Assembly: GCA_947176875.1 (NCBI GenBank)
Contig: CAMWSI010000072.1
Span: 1-5,469, forward strand
Direction: 5' to 3'
DNA length: 5,469 bases
Origin: an uncultured Bacteroidales bacterium
GTDB taxonomy: Bacteria > Bacteroidota > Bacteroidia > Bacteroidales > P3
Below the pieces are notes generated by a model. That model was not told the DNA's origin. It worked only from the letters and a program-made list of their open reading frames with translations, and did not search any database. Of this stretch, positions 1-5,469 are shown piece after piece. Numbering within the stretch: the stretch's first letter is position 1; each line of letters begins with the position of its first letter. The position numbers and the translations under genes are program-made.

Positions 1-442
1 TTCGTACTCGGCGCGACCGGAAGCCGTGGCCTACCGCTACGAAAACGCTTATGCCCCGGCCGAGAAAGAAGAACGCAGCCGACGGCTCCACGCACTTTCC
101 GACACCAAGAAAGCCGCCTTTTACGAACGGTTCGCGGGTCAGAATGCCGTCGTTTTGTGGGAATCGGAGCATCTGGCAACGATACGGCCAAACGCCGCCC
201 CCGAAATCCCGGACAACCGCGACGCGGAAACCCGGCAGCCCGACGACTGCATGCTGGGTTATACCGAAAACTACCTGCGGGTGGCCGCGCCTTACGACGA
301 AACCAAAATCAATACGCTGGAATCCGTCTTACTGGGTCAATCTTTCCTACACCCCGACAAAGACCGCATCATGACGATAAGTACGGACAGAACCCGGCCG
401 GAACCACCGGTTCAAACAAACAACCTGCCGCCATGCAAGTAA
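1..442 (+). CDS. mtaB: tRNA t6A37 methylthiotransferase MtaB, C-terminal fragment (5' end outside window)
   Basis: This is the end of a gene whose start lies left of the window; the open frame runs from base 2 to a TAA at 440-442. MtaB is a cytoplasmic radical-SAM enzyme that adds a methylthio group to t6A at position 37 of tRNAs reading ANN codons, using two 4Fe-4S clusters. Those cluster-binding regions are outside the window. The visible part starts with YSARPEAVAYRYEN, matching the YSxRPxTxA stretch that ends the radical-SAM core. A charged helix ending in LSDTKKAAFYERF follows, then a TRAM-like segment with VVLWESEH and MLGYTENYLRVAAPYDE; GxTENYxxV is typical of MtaB. About 25 extra residues rich in Pro, Asp and Arg separate VLWESEH from MLGYTENY, and a polar tail of about 25 residues follows the TRAM core. 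The last 10 bases overlap the next gene. MiaB or RimO are alternatives, but the TENY motif favours MtaB. Confidence 0.82.
   Translation, partial: SYSARPEAVAYRYENAYAPAEKEERSRRLHALSDTKKAAFYERFAGQNAVVLWESEHLATIRPNAAPEIPDNRDAETRQPDDCMLGYTENYLRVAAPYDETKINTLESVLLGQSFLHPDKDRIMTISTDRTRPEPPVQTNNLPPCK
433..442 (+). other. mtaB/ispH 10-nt start-stop overlap
   Basis: The ispH ATG (433-435) lies upstream of the mtaB TAA (440-442) in a different frame, giving a 10-base overlap. No Shine-Dalgarno sequence is visible before the ATG, so ispH translation probably depends on ribosomes that have just read the end of mtaB. The coupling is inferred; the overlap is seen directly. Confidence 0.85.
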
Positions 443-1311
443 CGATAGACGAACAATCGGGTTTCTGCTTCGGCGTGGTTTCCGCCATCAAGGCCGCCGA
501 AGCCCAGCTTGACCGCAGCCCGGACGGCCTGTACTGCCTCGGCCACATCGTGCACAACAGCCGGGAAGTGGAACGGCTCGCCGCCCTCGGGCTCAAAGTC
601 ATAGACGACGAAGCCTTTCGCCGCCTGCACGACGTCAAGGTATTGATCAGAGCCCACGGCGAACCGCCTGAAACCTACCGTATCGCCAGGGAAAACCGCA
701 TCGAACTCATCGACGCCACCTGTCCGATGGTACTCAAATTGCAGGAACGAATCCAAAAAGGCTTTGAAGAAGTCGCGGCACAAAACGGCCAAGTCCTTAT
801 CTACGGCAAGGCCGGCCATGCGGAGGTACGCGGATTGAACGGACAGACCGGTAACCGCGCCATCGTCATCAGCCGCTTCGAAGACGCCATGCCGCTACGC
901 TACAACCGCCCCACCCGCCTTTATTCCCAAACGACGATGAACGAAAGCGACTATCTGAAACTGGCCGAATACATCCGCCGACGCTGCGAGACGGAGGATG
1001 GCGCGTTCGAAATGGTGAACAGCATCTGCAAAAGCATGAGCGCCAGGGCCGGAAAACTCAAACAGTTCGCGCAGGCGCACGACGCGCTCGTCTTCGTCAG
1101 CGACAAAAAAAGCTCCAACGGTCAATATCTGTACGAAATCTGTAAAACCCACAACCCGCATACATTCTTCATTACCGACCCCCAGGAATTGGACCGCGGC
1201 GCCTTCTGTTCACACGGTTTCCGGTCGGTCGGCGTATGCGGCGCTACCTCCACGCCCATGTGGCTTATGGAATCGGTGGCCGAAACGATAAAACAACTGC
1301 CATGTACCTGA
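433..1311 (+). CDS. ispH: 4-hydroxy-3-methylbut-2-enyl diphosphate reductase (IspH/LytB)
   Basis: IspH is the cytoplasmic 4Fe-4S enzyme that reduces HMBPP to IPP and DMAPP, the last step of the MEP isoprenoid pathway. The product is 292 residues, normal for the family. The three cluster-binding cysteines are present: C12 (GFCFGV), C97 (DATCPMV) and C199 (NSICKS). So are the substrate-pocket residues H41 (GHIVHN), H75 (RAHGEPP), H129 and E131 (GHAEVRG), the Thr pair at 167-168 (QTTMN), S227-N229 (KSSNG) and S273 (GATSTP). The enzyme therefore looks complete and active. The frame is open upstream to 157, but I chose the ATG at 433 because MQVTIDEQSGFCFGV puts the first cysteine at the family position and the upstream part would lie inside mtaB. 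The start lies 10 nt inside the end of mtaB with no Shine-Dalgarno sequence, as is common in Bacteroidota. The stop overlaps recF by 10 nt. Confidence 0.97.
   Translation: MQVTIDEQSGFCFGVVSAIKAAEAQLDRSPDGLYCLGHIVHNSREVERLAALGLKVIDDEAFRRLHDVKVLIRAHGEPPETYRIARENRIELIDATCPMVLKLQERIQKGFEEVAAQNGQVLIYGKAGHAEVRGLNGQTGNRAIVISRFEDAMPLRYNRPTRLYSQTTMNESDYLKLAEYIRRRCETEDGAFEMVNSICKSMSARAGKLKQFAQAHDALVFVSDKKSSNGQYLYEICKTHNPHTFFITDPQELDRGAFCSHGFRSVGVCGATSTPMWLMESVAETIKQLPCT
1302..1311 (+). other. ispH/recF 10-nt start-stop overlap
   Basis: The recF ATG (1302-1304) lies upstream of the ispH TGA (1309-1311), again giving a 10-base overlap with the same frame shift as at the mtaB/ispH junction. GCC precedes the ATG in both cases, and neither site has a Shine-Dalgarno sequence. 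Translational coupling is likely but inferred. Confidence 0.85.
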
Positions 1312-2405
1312 GCCGCCTGACCCTCGCGTCTTTCAAGAATTACAAGGAAGCGGAACTGACGTTCTGCCCGAAAATCAACTGCTTCGTGGGCAACAACGGC
1401 AGTGGCAAGACCAATCTGCTCGACGCCATCCATTACCTGTCGTTCTCCAAAAGTTATTTCAACAACGTAGATGCCCAGAACATCCGACACGGCGACGGTT
1501 TCTTCGCCATACACGGCGCCTACCGCCACGACGACGATGCGTTCCAAGTCCATTGCACTTACCGGCGGGGCGGACGCAAGACGCTCAAGATAGACAGCAA
1601 GGAATACGACCGGCTGTCGGAACACATCGGCCGTATCCCGCTCATCATGATCGCGCCGCAGGATCAGGAGCTCGTCTATGGTACGGCCGAATGCCGGCGC
1701 CGTTTTTTAGACAGCGTGATTTCCCAATTCAGCCGGGGCTATCTCGACAACCTCATCGCCTACAACCATGCGCTGGGGCAACGGAACCACCTGCTGAAAC
1801 AAAATATCGTGGACGCCGCGCTTTTGGATATACTCGACACGCAATTGGCCGACCGGGGAACGGCTATCCTGCATGAACGGCTAGCATTCATAGAGGCGTT
1901 ACAGCCCTATTTTTGCCAATACTTCAACGAAATAGCCGAAGAGCACGAAAAACCGGGCATGACGTACCGCAGCACGGTCGGCGAACCGGAGCACTACAAG
2001 GCCGCCCTGACAGCCACCGCCGAAAAAGACCGTTTTCTGCAATATACGTCCGTGGGCATACACCGCGACGACCTGCATCTGACCCTGGACGGCTATGCGT
2101 TGAAAAAAACCGGCTCTCAGGGACAACAGAAATCGTTTCTGCTCTCGCTACGGCTCGCGCAATGGGAATATATGAGGCGACAGAAGAACCTGCATCCCAT
2201 CCTGCTTCTGGACGACGTTTTCGATAAATTGGACAAGAACCGGGTCTATAAATTACTGCAAGTCGTCGGCGAAGACCATTTCGGACAGGTCTTCATCAGC
2301 GACACCGATCCGAACCGCGTGGCACAAATCTTCGAACTGCATCCGATTGAACACCGGTTGTTCACGCTACCGTTCTCAGACGATCCGATGGACAAGCCAG
2401 CATAA
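1302..2405 (+). CDS. recF: DNA replication and repair protein RecF
   Basis: RecF is a cytoplasmic SMC-like ABC ATPase that binds DNA at gaps and, with RecO and RecR, helps load RecA at stalled forks. The product is 367 residues, the usual length. It opens with the family start MYLSRLTLASFKNYKEAEL. Then come Walker A at 30-37 (GNNGSGKT), a QDQELVYG region (about 120-127) followed by RRRFLD at 132-137, and GIHRDDL at 252-258. The ABC signature is GSQGQQK at 271-277, and Walker B with the D-loop is ILLLDDVFDKLD at 300-311. All ATPase motifs are intact. I chose the ATG at 1302 rather than the in-frame upstream start at 1236, because the earlier codons lie in the end of ispH and do not look like RecF. 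The 10-nt overlap with ispH suggests translational coupling. No DUF721-type gene follows, although recF often has such a neighbour in Bacteroidota; a convergent gene lies 55 bases beyond the stop. Confidence 0.97.
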   Translation: MYLSRLTLASFKNYKEAELTFCPKINCFVGNNGSGKTNLLDAIHYLSFSKSYFNNVDAQNIRHGDGFFAIHGAYRHDDDAFQVHCTYRRGGRKTLKIDSKEYDRLSEHIGRIPLIMIAPQDQELVYGTAECRRRFLDSVISQFSRGYLDNLIAYNHALGQRNHLLKQNIVDAALLDILDTQLADRGTAILHERLAFIEALQPYFCQYFNEIAEEHEKPGMTYRSTVGEPEHYKAALTATAEKDRFLQYTSVGIHRDDLHLTLDGYALKKTGSQGQQKSFLLSLRLAQWEYMRRQKNLHPILLLDDVFDKLDKNRVYKLLQVVGEDHFGQVFISDTDPNRVAQIFELHPIEHRLFTLPFSDDPMDKPA

Positions 2406-2460
2406 CCGCCACAGGCATGACCTTACTATGGACGTCGTACCGAGACCGACATTGCTTTCG
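2406..2460. other. Convergent intergenic spacer between recF and the metallophosphoesterase gene
   Basis: These 55 bases separate two convergent stop codons. Transcription from both sides must end here or run into the opposing gene. I see no stable GC-rich hairpin followed by a T-run in either direction, so any intrinsic terminator is not of the classic type. Confidence 0.8.
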
Positions 2461-3879
2461 CTATAACTCCAACAAAACGATTCTGGGACGGATGCCGACG
2501 CGGAAAGGCGCCCCGTTGAAACCGACGCCCGTATTGACATAGAGCCGACGGCCGTCCTCAATCGTGTACAGCCCCGCATCATGCCGATACATACGGCGGG
2601 CGGCCGTATAATCCTTGCCGCCTATCCGTATGCCCAGCTGCATACCGTGCGTATGCCCGGACAGACACAGATCCACCTGCGGATAACGAGGCGCGACGAT
2701 GCTGTCGAAATGCGAGGGATCGTGCGAAAGCAAAACCGTATAGACATGCGGGAAACCGGCCCGGCAAAAGTCCGGTCGGGCGGCCGCCGTATCGATGGCG
2801 CATGCCGTTCCGGCCAGAGCCGCGTCCAAGTTACCGTATTTCGGAAACCGGTGTCCGCCGCCCCAGTTTTCCACACCGGCCAATCTCAGGCTGTCCCCGC
2901 CCCGCACAATCCAAAGCGAACGGTTGTCGAGCAACCGCCAGCCCATCCGCGCATACGTTTCTTTCAGCAACCGCAAATTCGCGGCTTTGGCCTCCGCCGA
3001 TTCCCACCCCACATAGTCGCCATAGTCGTGATTGCCCATGATGGCGTAAACGCCGTCCCGCGCGTGCAATCCGGACAAGACGTCCACATGGGGCAACAAC
3101 TCCGCCGATCCGAAATTCACGATGTCGCCGGTAAAGACCACGAGGTCGGGTTCCAAAGCCATCGCCTCCCGCACGACACGTTCCACGAAACCGGTTCCGA
3201 CAAAGCTGCCGATATGGAAATCGGAAATCTGCACGATTCTATAACCGGCCAATCCGTCCGGAATCCGTCCGACCGCCGCCCGACCGGACACGACCCCGCC
3301 GGCTGTTTCCCCCGCCGACGGCTGCCGCAGGGGCACCCGCAACACCTGTAGGTCGAACGCCCCGAACAATACGCCGTAAAGCATGACGGCAAAACTCAAA
3401 CCCGCCACCCCCATCGCCACGCCATGCCTACCGCGCCACCAGCGCACCGCAAAGGCTTCCGCCTTGCACAGGCGGCCGATACCGTACACGGCCGCCCACA
3501 CGATATACACGGCCGCCATAATCAGATGCGGCAACAACAATATCACAACAACCCCCAATCCATAGGTTCGCCAAAACGGCGACCAAAGACTGACATTCTG
3601 CCGCGTCAGTCCGATAAAGAAAATCAACAGCAGCAAGGCCGGAAGAAAATGGACGGCATAGAGGCCATACCGTACCCACGCCTGAGGGCGGGCGCGTACC
3701 CAAGTCCGCCAGCAACAGAAACCCACGGCGTCCATCGCGAAAATCAGAATAAACAGATGCAACAACGAAAGATACTTAGGCATTTCCAACCGCATGAAAA
3801 CGAACATGACGGCGATGCCAGCCAGATAGGCCACGGCCACACGCGCCCAGGGGCGCACGAAAAAACGGTTTCCTTTCAT
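2461..3879 (-). CDS. Membrane-anchored metallophosphoesterase (calcineurin-like, YkuE/YaeI type)
   Basis: The product has 472 residues. The N-terminal third is hydrophobic, with five likely membrane spans near residues 12-30, 36-56, 72-91, 106-134 and 154-176. A Gly/Pro-rich linker (about 184-212) leads to a calcineurin-like phosphoesterase domain. Its dinuclear metal motifs are complete: SDFHIG (D220, H222), TGD (D252), GNHD (N283, H284), LLSHDP (H386) and SGHTHG (H409, H411). VENWG (336-340) and the ending NTGVGFNGAPFRVGIRP match a common Bacteroidota subgroup. Arg and Lys cluster before span 1, between spans 2 and 3, and between spans 4 and 5. By the positive-inside rule this leaves the catalytic domain in the periplasm. 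The substrate is unknown; YkuE/YaeI relatives act on phospholipid-like or lipid A-type substrates, but I cannot assign one here. No Shine-Dalgarno sequence precedes the ATG, only A-rich sequence. The gene lies 109 bases downstream of tonB on the same strand and may or may not share its transcript. Confidence 0.9.
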   Translation of the reverse strand: MKGNRFFVRPWARVAVAYLAGIAVMFVFMRLEMPKYLSLLHLFILIFAMDAVGFCCWRTWVRARPQAWVRYGLYAVHFLPALLLLIFFIGLTRQNVSLWSPFWRTYGLGVVVILLLPHLIMAAVYIVWAAVYGIGRLCKAEAFAVRWWRGRHGVAMGVAGLSFAVMLYGVLFGAFDLQVLRVPLRQPSAGETAGGVVSGRAAVGRIPDGLAGYRIVQISDFHIGSFVGTGFVERVVREAMALEPDLVVFTGDIVNFGSAELLPHVDVLSGLHARDGVYAIMGNHDYGDYVGWESAEAKAANLRLLKETYARMGWRLLDNRSLWIVRGGDSLRLAGVENWGGGHRFPKYGNLDAALAGTACAIDTAAARPDFCRAGFPHVYTVLLSHDPSHFDSIVAPRYPQVDLCLSGHTHGMQLGIRIGGKDYTAARRMYRHDAGLYTIEDGRRLYVNTGVGFNGAPFRVGIRPRIVLLEL

Positions 3880-3988
3880 AAGCGTTTAGTCGAATCGATG
3901 GTTCCGCACCGGCGGATATCTCCGGCAGACCGCGTCTAAAGAACCGGAAGCGGTACGGCCGCGGTGCCGCAGACGCCCCGACAGGCGG
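3880..3988 (-). other. 109-base gap between tonB and the metallophosphoesterase gene
   Basis: This gap holds several short dyads. One is a perfect 4-bp stem (CGGA/TCCG) around TATC at 3913-3924. Another is a 4-bp stem (ACCG/CGGT) at 3943-3954, which on the minus strand is followed by TTCTTT. A third is a GCGG/CCGC pair at 3950-3962. The second resembles a very weak terminator for the exbB-exbD-tonB transcript. No clear Bacteroidota promoter (TTTG near -33, TAnnTTTG near -7) was found for the downstream gene, so its transcription source is undecided. Confidence 0.5.
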
Positions 3989-4849
3989 TTACTGCCCGAT
4001 GATAAACTTATAACTGATCGTGCCCACCTGTTCTTCCGGCGCATTCTCCTTGGGGACGAAACGTGACCCCATGGCGGCACGGCGGGCGGTGGCCCACAAC
4101 TGTTCGTCCATCGTCGTCGTTCCCTGTACACCCGTCTGTGTGCGGATGACTTCGCCCTGACGGTTCACCCATATCTTAACCACCACGATGCCCTGCTCCT
4201 CGGAATTGTATTCCGGTTTGACCAGACTCATGAGCGTGCGGCCGGCCAAAGAGAACGAGATGCCGCCACCCGCACCGCCGCGACCGTATTCAGCCGACTG
4301 CGCCGTACCGGTCGGACTACCCATATCGCCGTTGCCCGGCTTGACGCCCTGCCCCGTGGCTGGCGCATCACTCTGCGGTTGTTTGCGCTTGCCCGGATAA
4401 AGCGCCAACGGATTCACGGCCGGCTCGGCCGGTTTTTCCGGTTCAGGCTTGGCTTCCGGTTCCGCCGGTTTTTGTGGTTGCGGTTCGGGCTTGGACCGAG
4501 TCTCCGACTGGGGTTGCCGCTTCGGCTTGGATTGGGGCTGAGCCGCAATGGCCGGCGCCTCCTCGTCCACGGAAGTCATGACGGTCTCTTCCTGTACGGG
4601 CAACGGCTCGGGCATCGGTTCAGGCGCAGACGCCACCGGCGGTTGGGCCGCCATCGGTTCGGCCCCCATGCCGACTTCCGCATAGCCCAGATTAACTTCG
4701 ATGCCGTATTCGGGAGGCGGCGGCACCCAATAATGCAAGCCCAACAGCCGCAACAAGCCTACGAGCAGTCCCGCGAATAAGAGCGTGCCTGTCCATGCGA
4801 ACCAACGGGCGTTATCTTTCTTCTTGTTTGCCATAAGCCTCTCATTCAT
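3989..4849 (-). CDS. tonB: TonB-family energy transducer
   Basis: This inner-membrane, periplasm-spanning protein should carry energy from the ExbB/ExbD motor to outer-membrane TonB-dependent receptors. It has 286 residues. A short basic cytoplasmic N-terminus (MANKKKDNAR) precedes one membrane anchor at about 17-40. A Pro/Glu/Lys/Gln-rich linker (about 43-150) includes two KPAEP repeats 12 residues apart. A Gly-rich stretch (170-197) follows, then the C-terminal TonB domain (about 204-285) with GIVVVKIWVNRQGEVIRTQTGVQGTT and a final YKFIIGQ strand. The usual YP near the start of that domain reads YN here (residues 214-215). The outer ATG at 4849 overlaps the exbD stop by 8 nt (ATGAATGA). A second in-frame ATG at 4834 is preceded by GAGAGG at good spacing and may be the true start, giving 281 residues. 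A TolA-like role is possible given the gene order, but the TonB-type C-terminus favours TonB. Confidence 0.88.
   Translation of the reverse strand: MNERLMANKKKDNARWFAWTGTLLFAGLLVGLLRLLGLHYWVPPPPEYGIEVNLGYAEVGMGAEPMAAQPPVASAPEPMPEPLPVQEETVMTSVDEEAPAIAAQPQSKPKRQPQSETRSKPEPQPQKPAEPEAKPEPEKPAEPAVNPLALYPGKRKQPQSDAPATGQGVKPGNGDMGSPTGTAQSAEYGRGGAGGGISFSLAGRTLMSLVKPEYNSEEQGIVVVKIWVNRQGEVIRTQTGVQGTTTMDEQLWATARRAAMGSRFVPKENAPEEQVGTISYKFIIGQ
4425..4495 (-). repeat. Imperfect tandem repeat in the TonB Pro-rich linker
   Basis: On the plus strand GCCGGTTTTT occurs at 4428 and again at 4464, 36 bases apart. This encodes two KPAEP units (residues 127-131 and 139-143) with KPEP motifs between and before them. 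Such repeats are common in the extended periplasm-spanning linker of TonB proteins and can vary in number between strains. Confidence 0.6.
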
Positions 4850-5255
4850 GCGGCGCCGTCGCCAAAATCACTTTCAACTTCTCTGTCTCGTAAGCGTTGA
4901 TACGGTTCACGGCATCCAAGACCGTCACCACGTTCTGAATCGGCACCGTCTTGTCGGAACGCAACACGACGGTGGCGGAGGGATTGGAGCGCGTGGCCTC
5001 GTAAATCGCCGTCTCCAAATCGGTCGGATCCACCCACGTCTGCTCCACAAAATATTGCAGTTCCTCGTTGATATACACCGTCAGATTCTGTTTGGCCATC
5101 GTCTGACTCTCGCTCCGCGGCAACAGCAGTTTGATGGCGTTCGGGCTTACGAGCGTGGACAGCAGGATAAAGAAAATGAGCAGGAGAAACACGAGGTCCG
5201 ACATCGAAGCCGTGCTGAAATTGCTGTCCCGCTTATGTCTGTGTTGAATCGCCAT
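4842..5255 (-). CDS. exbD: Biopolymer transport protein ExbD/TolR
   Basis: ExbD forms the dimeric core inside the ExbB pentamer and helps convert proton flow into motion of TonB. The protein has 137 residues, typical for the family. A short basic N-terminus (HRHKRD) is followed by SMSDLVFLLLIFFILLSTLV. This is the single membrane helix (about 18-37), with the conserved proton-relay aspartate at D20. The periplasmic domain follows, including LTVYINEELQYF and a conserved ATVVLRSDKTVPIQNVVTVLDAV segment (as two adjoining parts), which carries the V-RSD-xVP pattern of ExbD/TolR. The start at 5255 lies 6 bases after the exbB stop with AGG just upstream, and the stop overlaps the outer tonB start. 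Sequence alone does not cleanly separate ExbD from TolR; the adjacent tonB favours ExbD. Confidence 0.93.
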   Translation of the reverse strand: MAIQHRHKRDSNFSTASMSDLVFLLLIFFILLSTLVSPNAIKLLLPRSESQTMAKQNLTVYINEELQYFVEQTWVDPTDLETAIYEATRSNPSATVVLRSDKTVPIQNVVTVLDAVNRINAYETEKLKVILATAPHE

Positions 5256-5261
5256 GACCTG

Positions 5262-5469
5262 TTATTTTACCGGTTCGTTGAGCAAGTCCATGAATTCGGT
5301 GCTGCGCGCCTCGAGCGTATAGACAAGATTTTCGACGCGTGCCACCAGATAATTATAGCATATATAGGCGATGATGCCGACAATCAAGCCCGCCACGGTC
5401 GTGACCATGGCCTGGTACATACCGTCGGCCAACGTACCCACGTCTATGTTGTTGCCACGCGAAGCCATG
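5262..5469 (-). CDS. exbB: MotA/TolQ/ExbB proton channel protein, C-terminal fragment (5' end outside window)
   Basis: Only the last 69 or so codons are in the window; the gene begins beyond the right edge, so the Met near 5468 is internal and not a start. ExbB/TolQ proteins form the pentameric inner-membrane channel around ExbD. The visible part contains GTLADGMYQAMVTTVAGL followed by IVGIIAYICYNYLV. This matches the last membrane helix of the family, with the conserved Thr and Gly residues (TTVAGL) that line the proton path and the YN at the helix end. A cytoplasmic amphipathic tail, VENLVYTLEARSTEFMDLL, completes the protein. It is the first of three closely packed minus-strand genes (6 bases to exbD), so it should be made in step with ExbD and TonB. 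TolQ cannot be excluded from this fragment. Confidence 0.92.
   Translation of the reverse strand, partial: MASRGNNIDVGTLADGMYQAMVTTVAGLIVGIIAYICYNYLVARVENLVYTLEARSTEFMDLLNEPVK

Noticed and set aside
157..432. N-terminal extension of ispH to an upstream start
   Set aside because: The extra residues lie inside mtaB in another frame and do not resemble IspH; the ATG at 433 gives a normal family start.
1122..1625. 167-codon minus-strand open frame spanning the ispH/recF junction
   Set aside because: It runs antisense to two well-supported genes and has no recognisable motif.
2417..2542. 41-codon plus-strand open frame after recF
   Set aside because: It overlaps the end of the phosphoesterase gene in antisense, shows no motif, and is too short to call without conservation.
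2581..3351. 256-codon plus-strand open frame
   Set aside because: It lies wholly opposite the phosphoesterase catalytic domain, which has every family motif; the antisense product shows no domain and is a by-product of high GC.
3424..3939. 171-codon plus-strand open frame
   Set aside because: It is antisense to the membrane part of the phosphoesterase, of low-complexity composition rich in Gln, His and Arg, with no family resemblance.
3938..3957. Intrinsic terminator for the tonB operon
   Set aside because: The stem is only four base pairs and the T-run is short and interrupted, so it is not called as a feature.
4379..4780. Plus-strand open frame with a strongly Arg/Leu/Gly-rich product
   Set aside because: It is antisense to the Pro/Glu/Lys-rich TonB linker, and its odd composition is what the complement of such codons gives. 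No recognisable domain.

Overview
The window looks like ordinary chromosomal DNA from a GC-rich member of the Bacteroidota. Bacteroidales is likely, and a Rikenellaceae/Alistipes-like genome is my best but unproven guess. The reasons are the protein signatures (an IspH with the RAHGEPP motif, and a multi-membrane-span metallophosphoesterase with VENWG and GHTHGMQ motifs), the near absence of Shine-Dalgarno sequences before most starts, and the exbB-exbD-tonB arrangement. No mobile element, CRISPR array, RNA gene or phage gene was seen. Almost all of the sequence is coding, and no gene-free stretch exceeds about 110 bases.

Plus strand, left part (1-2405): a tightly packed run of three genes. 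It begins with the C-terminal end of a gene cut by the window edge, most likely mtaB (tRNA t6A37 methylthiotransferase). Next comes ispH (last step of the MEP isoprenoid pathway), then recF (recombinational repair ATPase). Both junctions are 10-nucleotide start/stop overlaps of the same geometry, which points to one transcript and probably translational coupling. Two of the three products are iron-sulfur enzymes.

Minus strand, right part (5469 down to 2461): reading from the right edge come the C-terminus of an ExbB/TolQ-type proton channel, a complete ExbD/TolR-type protein and a TonB-type energy transducer, separated by +6 and -8 nucleotides. Together they would form an inner-membrane machine that passes proton-motive force to outer-membrane proteins. 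After a 109-base gap lies a membrane-anchored metallophosphoesterase with five predicted membrane spans and a catalytic domain probably facing the periplasm. Its gene converges on recF with 55 bases between the stop codons.

I found no convincing undescribed system. The points most worth a second look are the twin 10-nt overlaps, the insert and tail in the MtaB C-terminus, the self-contained exbB-exbD-tonB cassette, and the predicted topology of the phosphoesterase.
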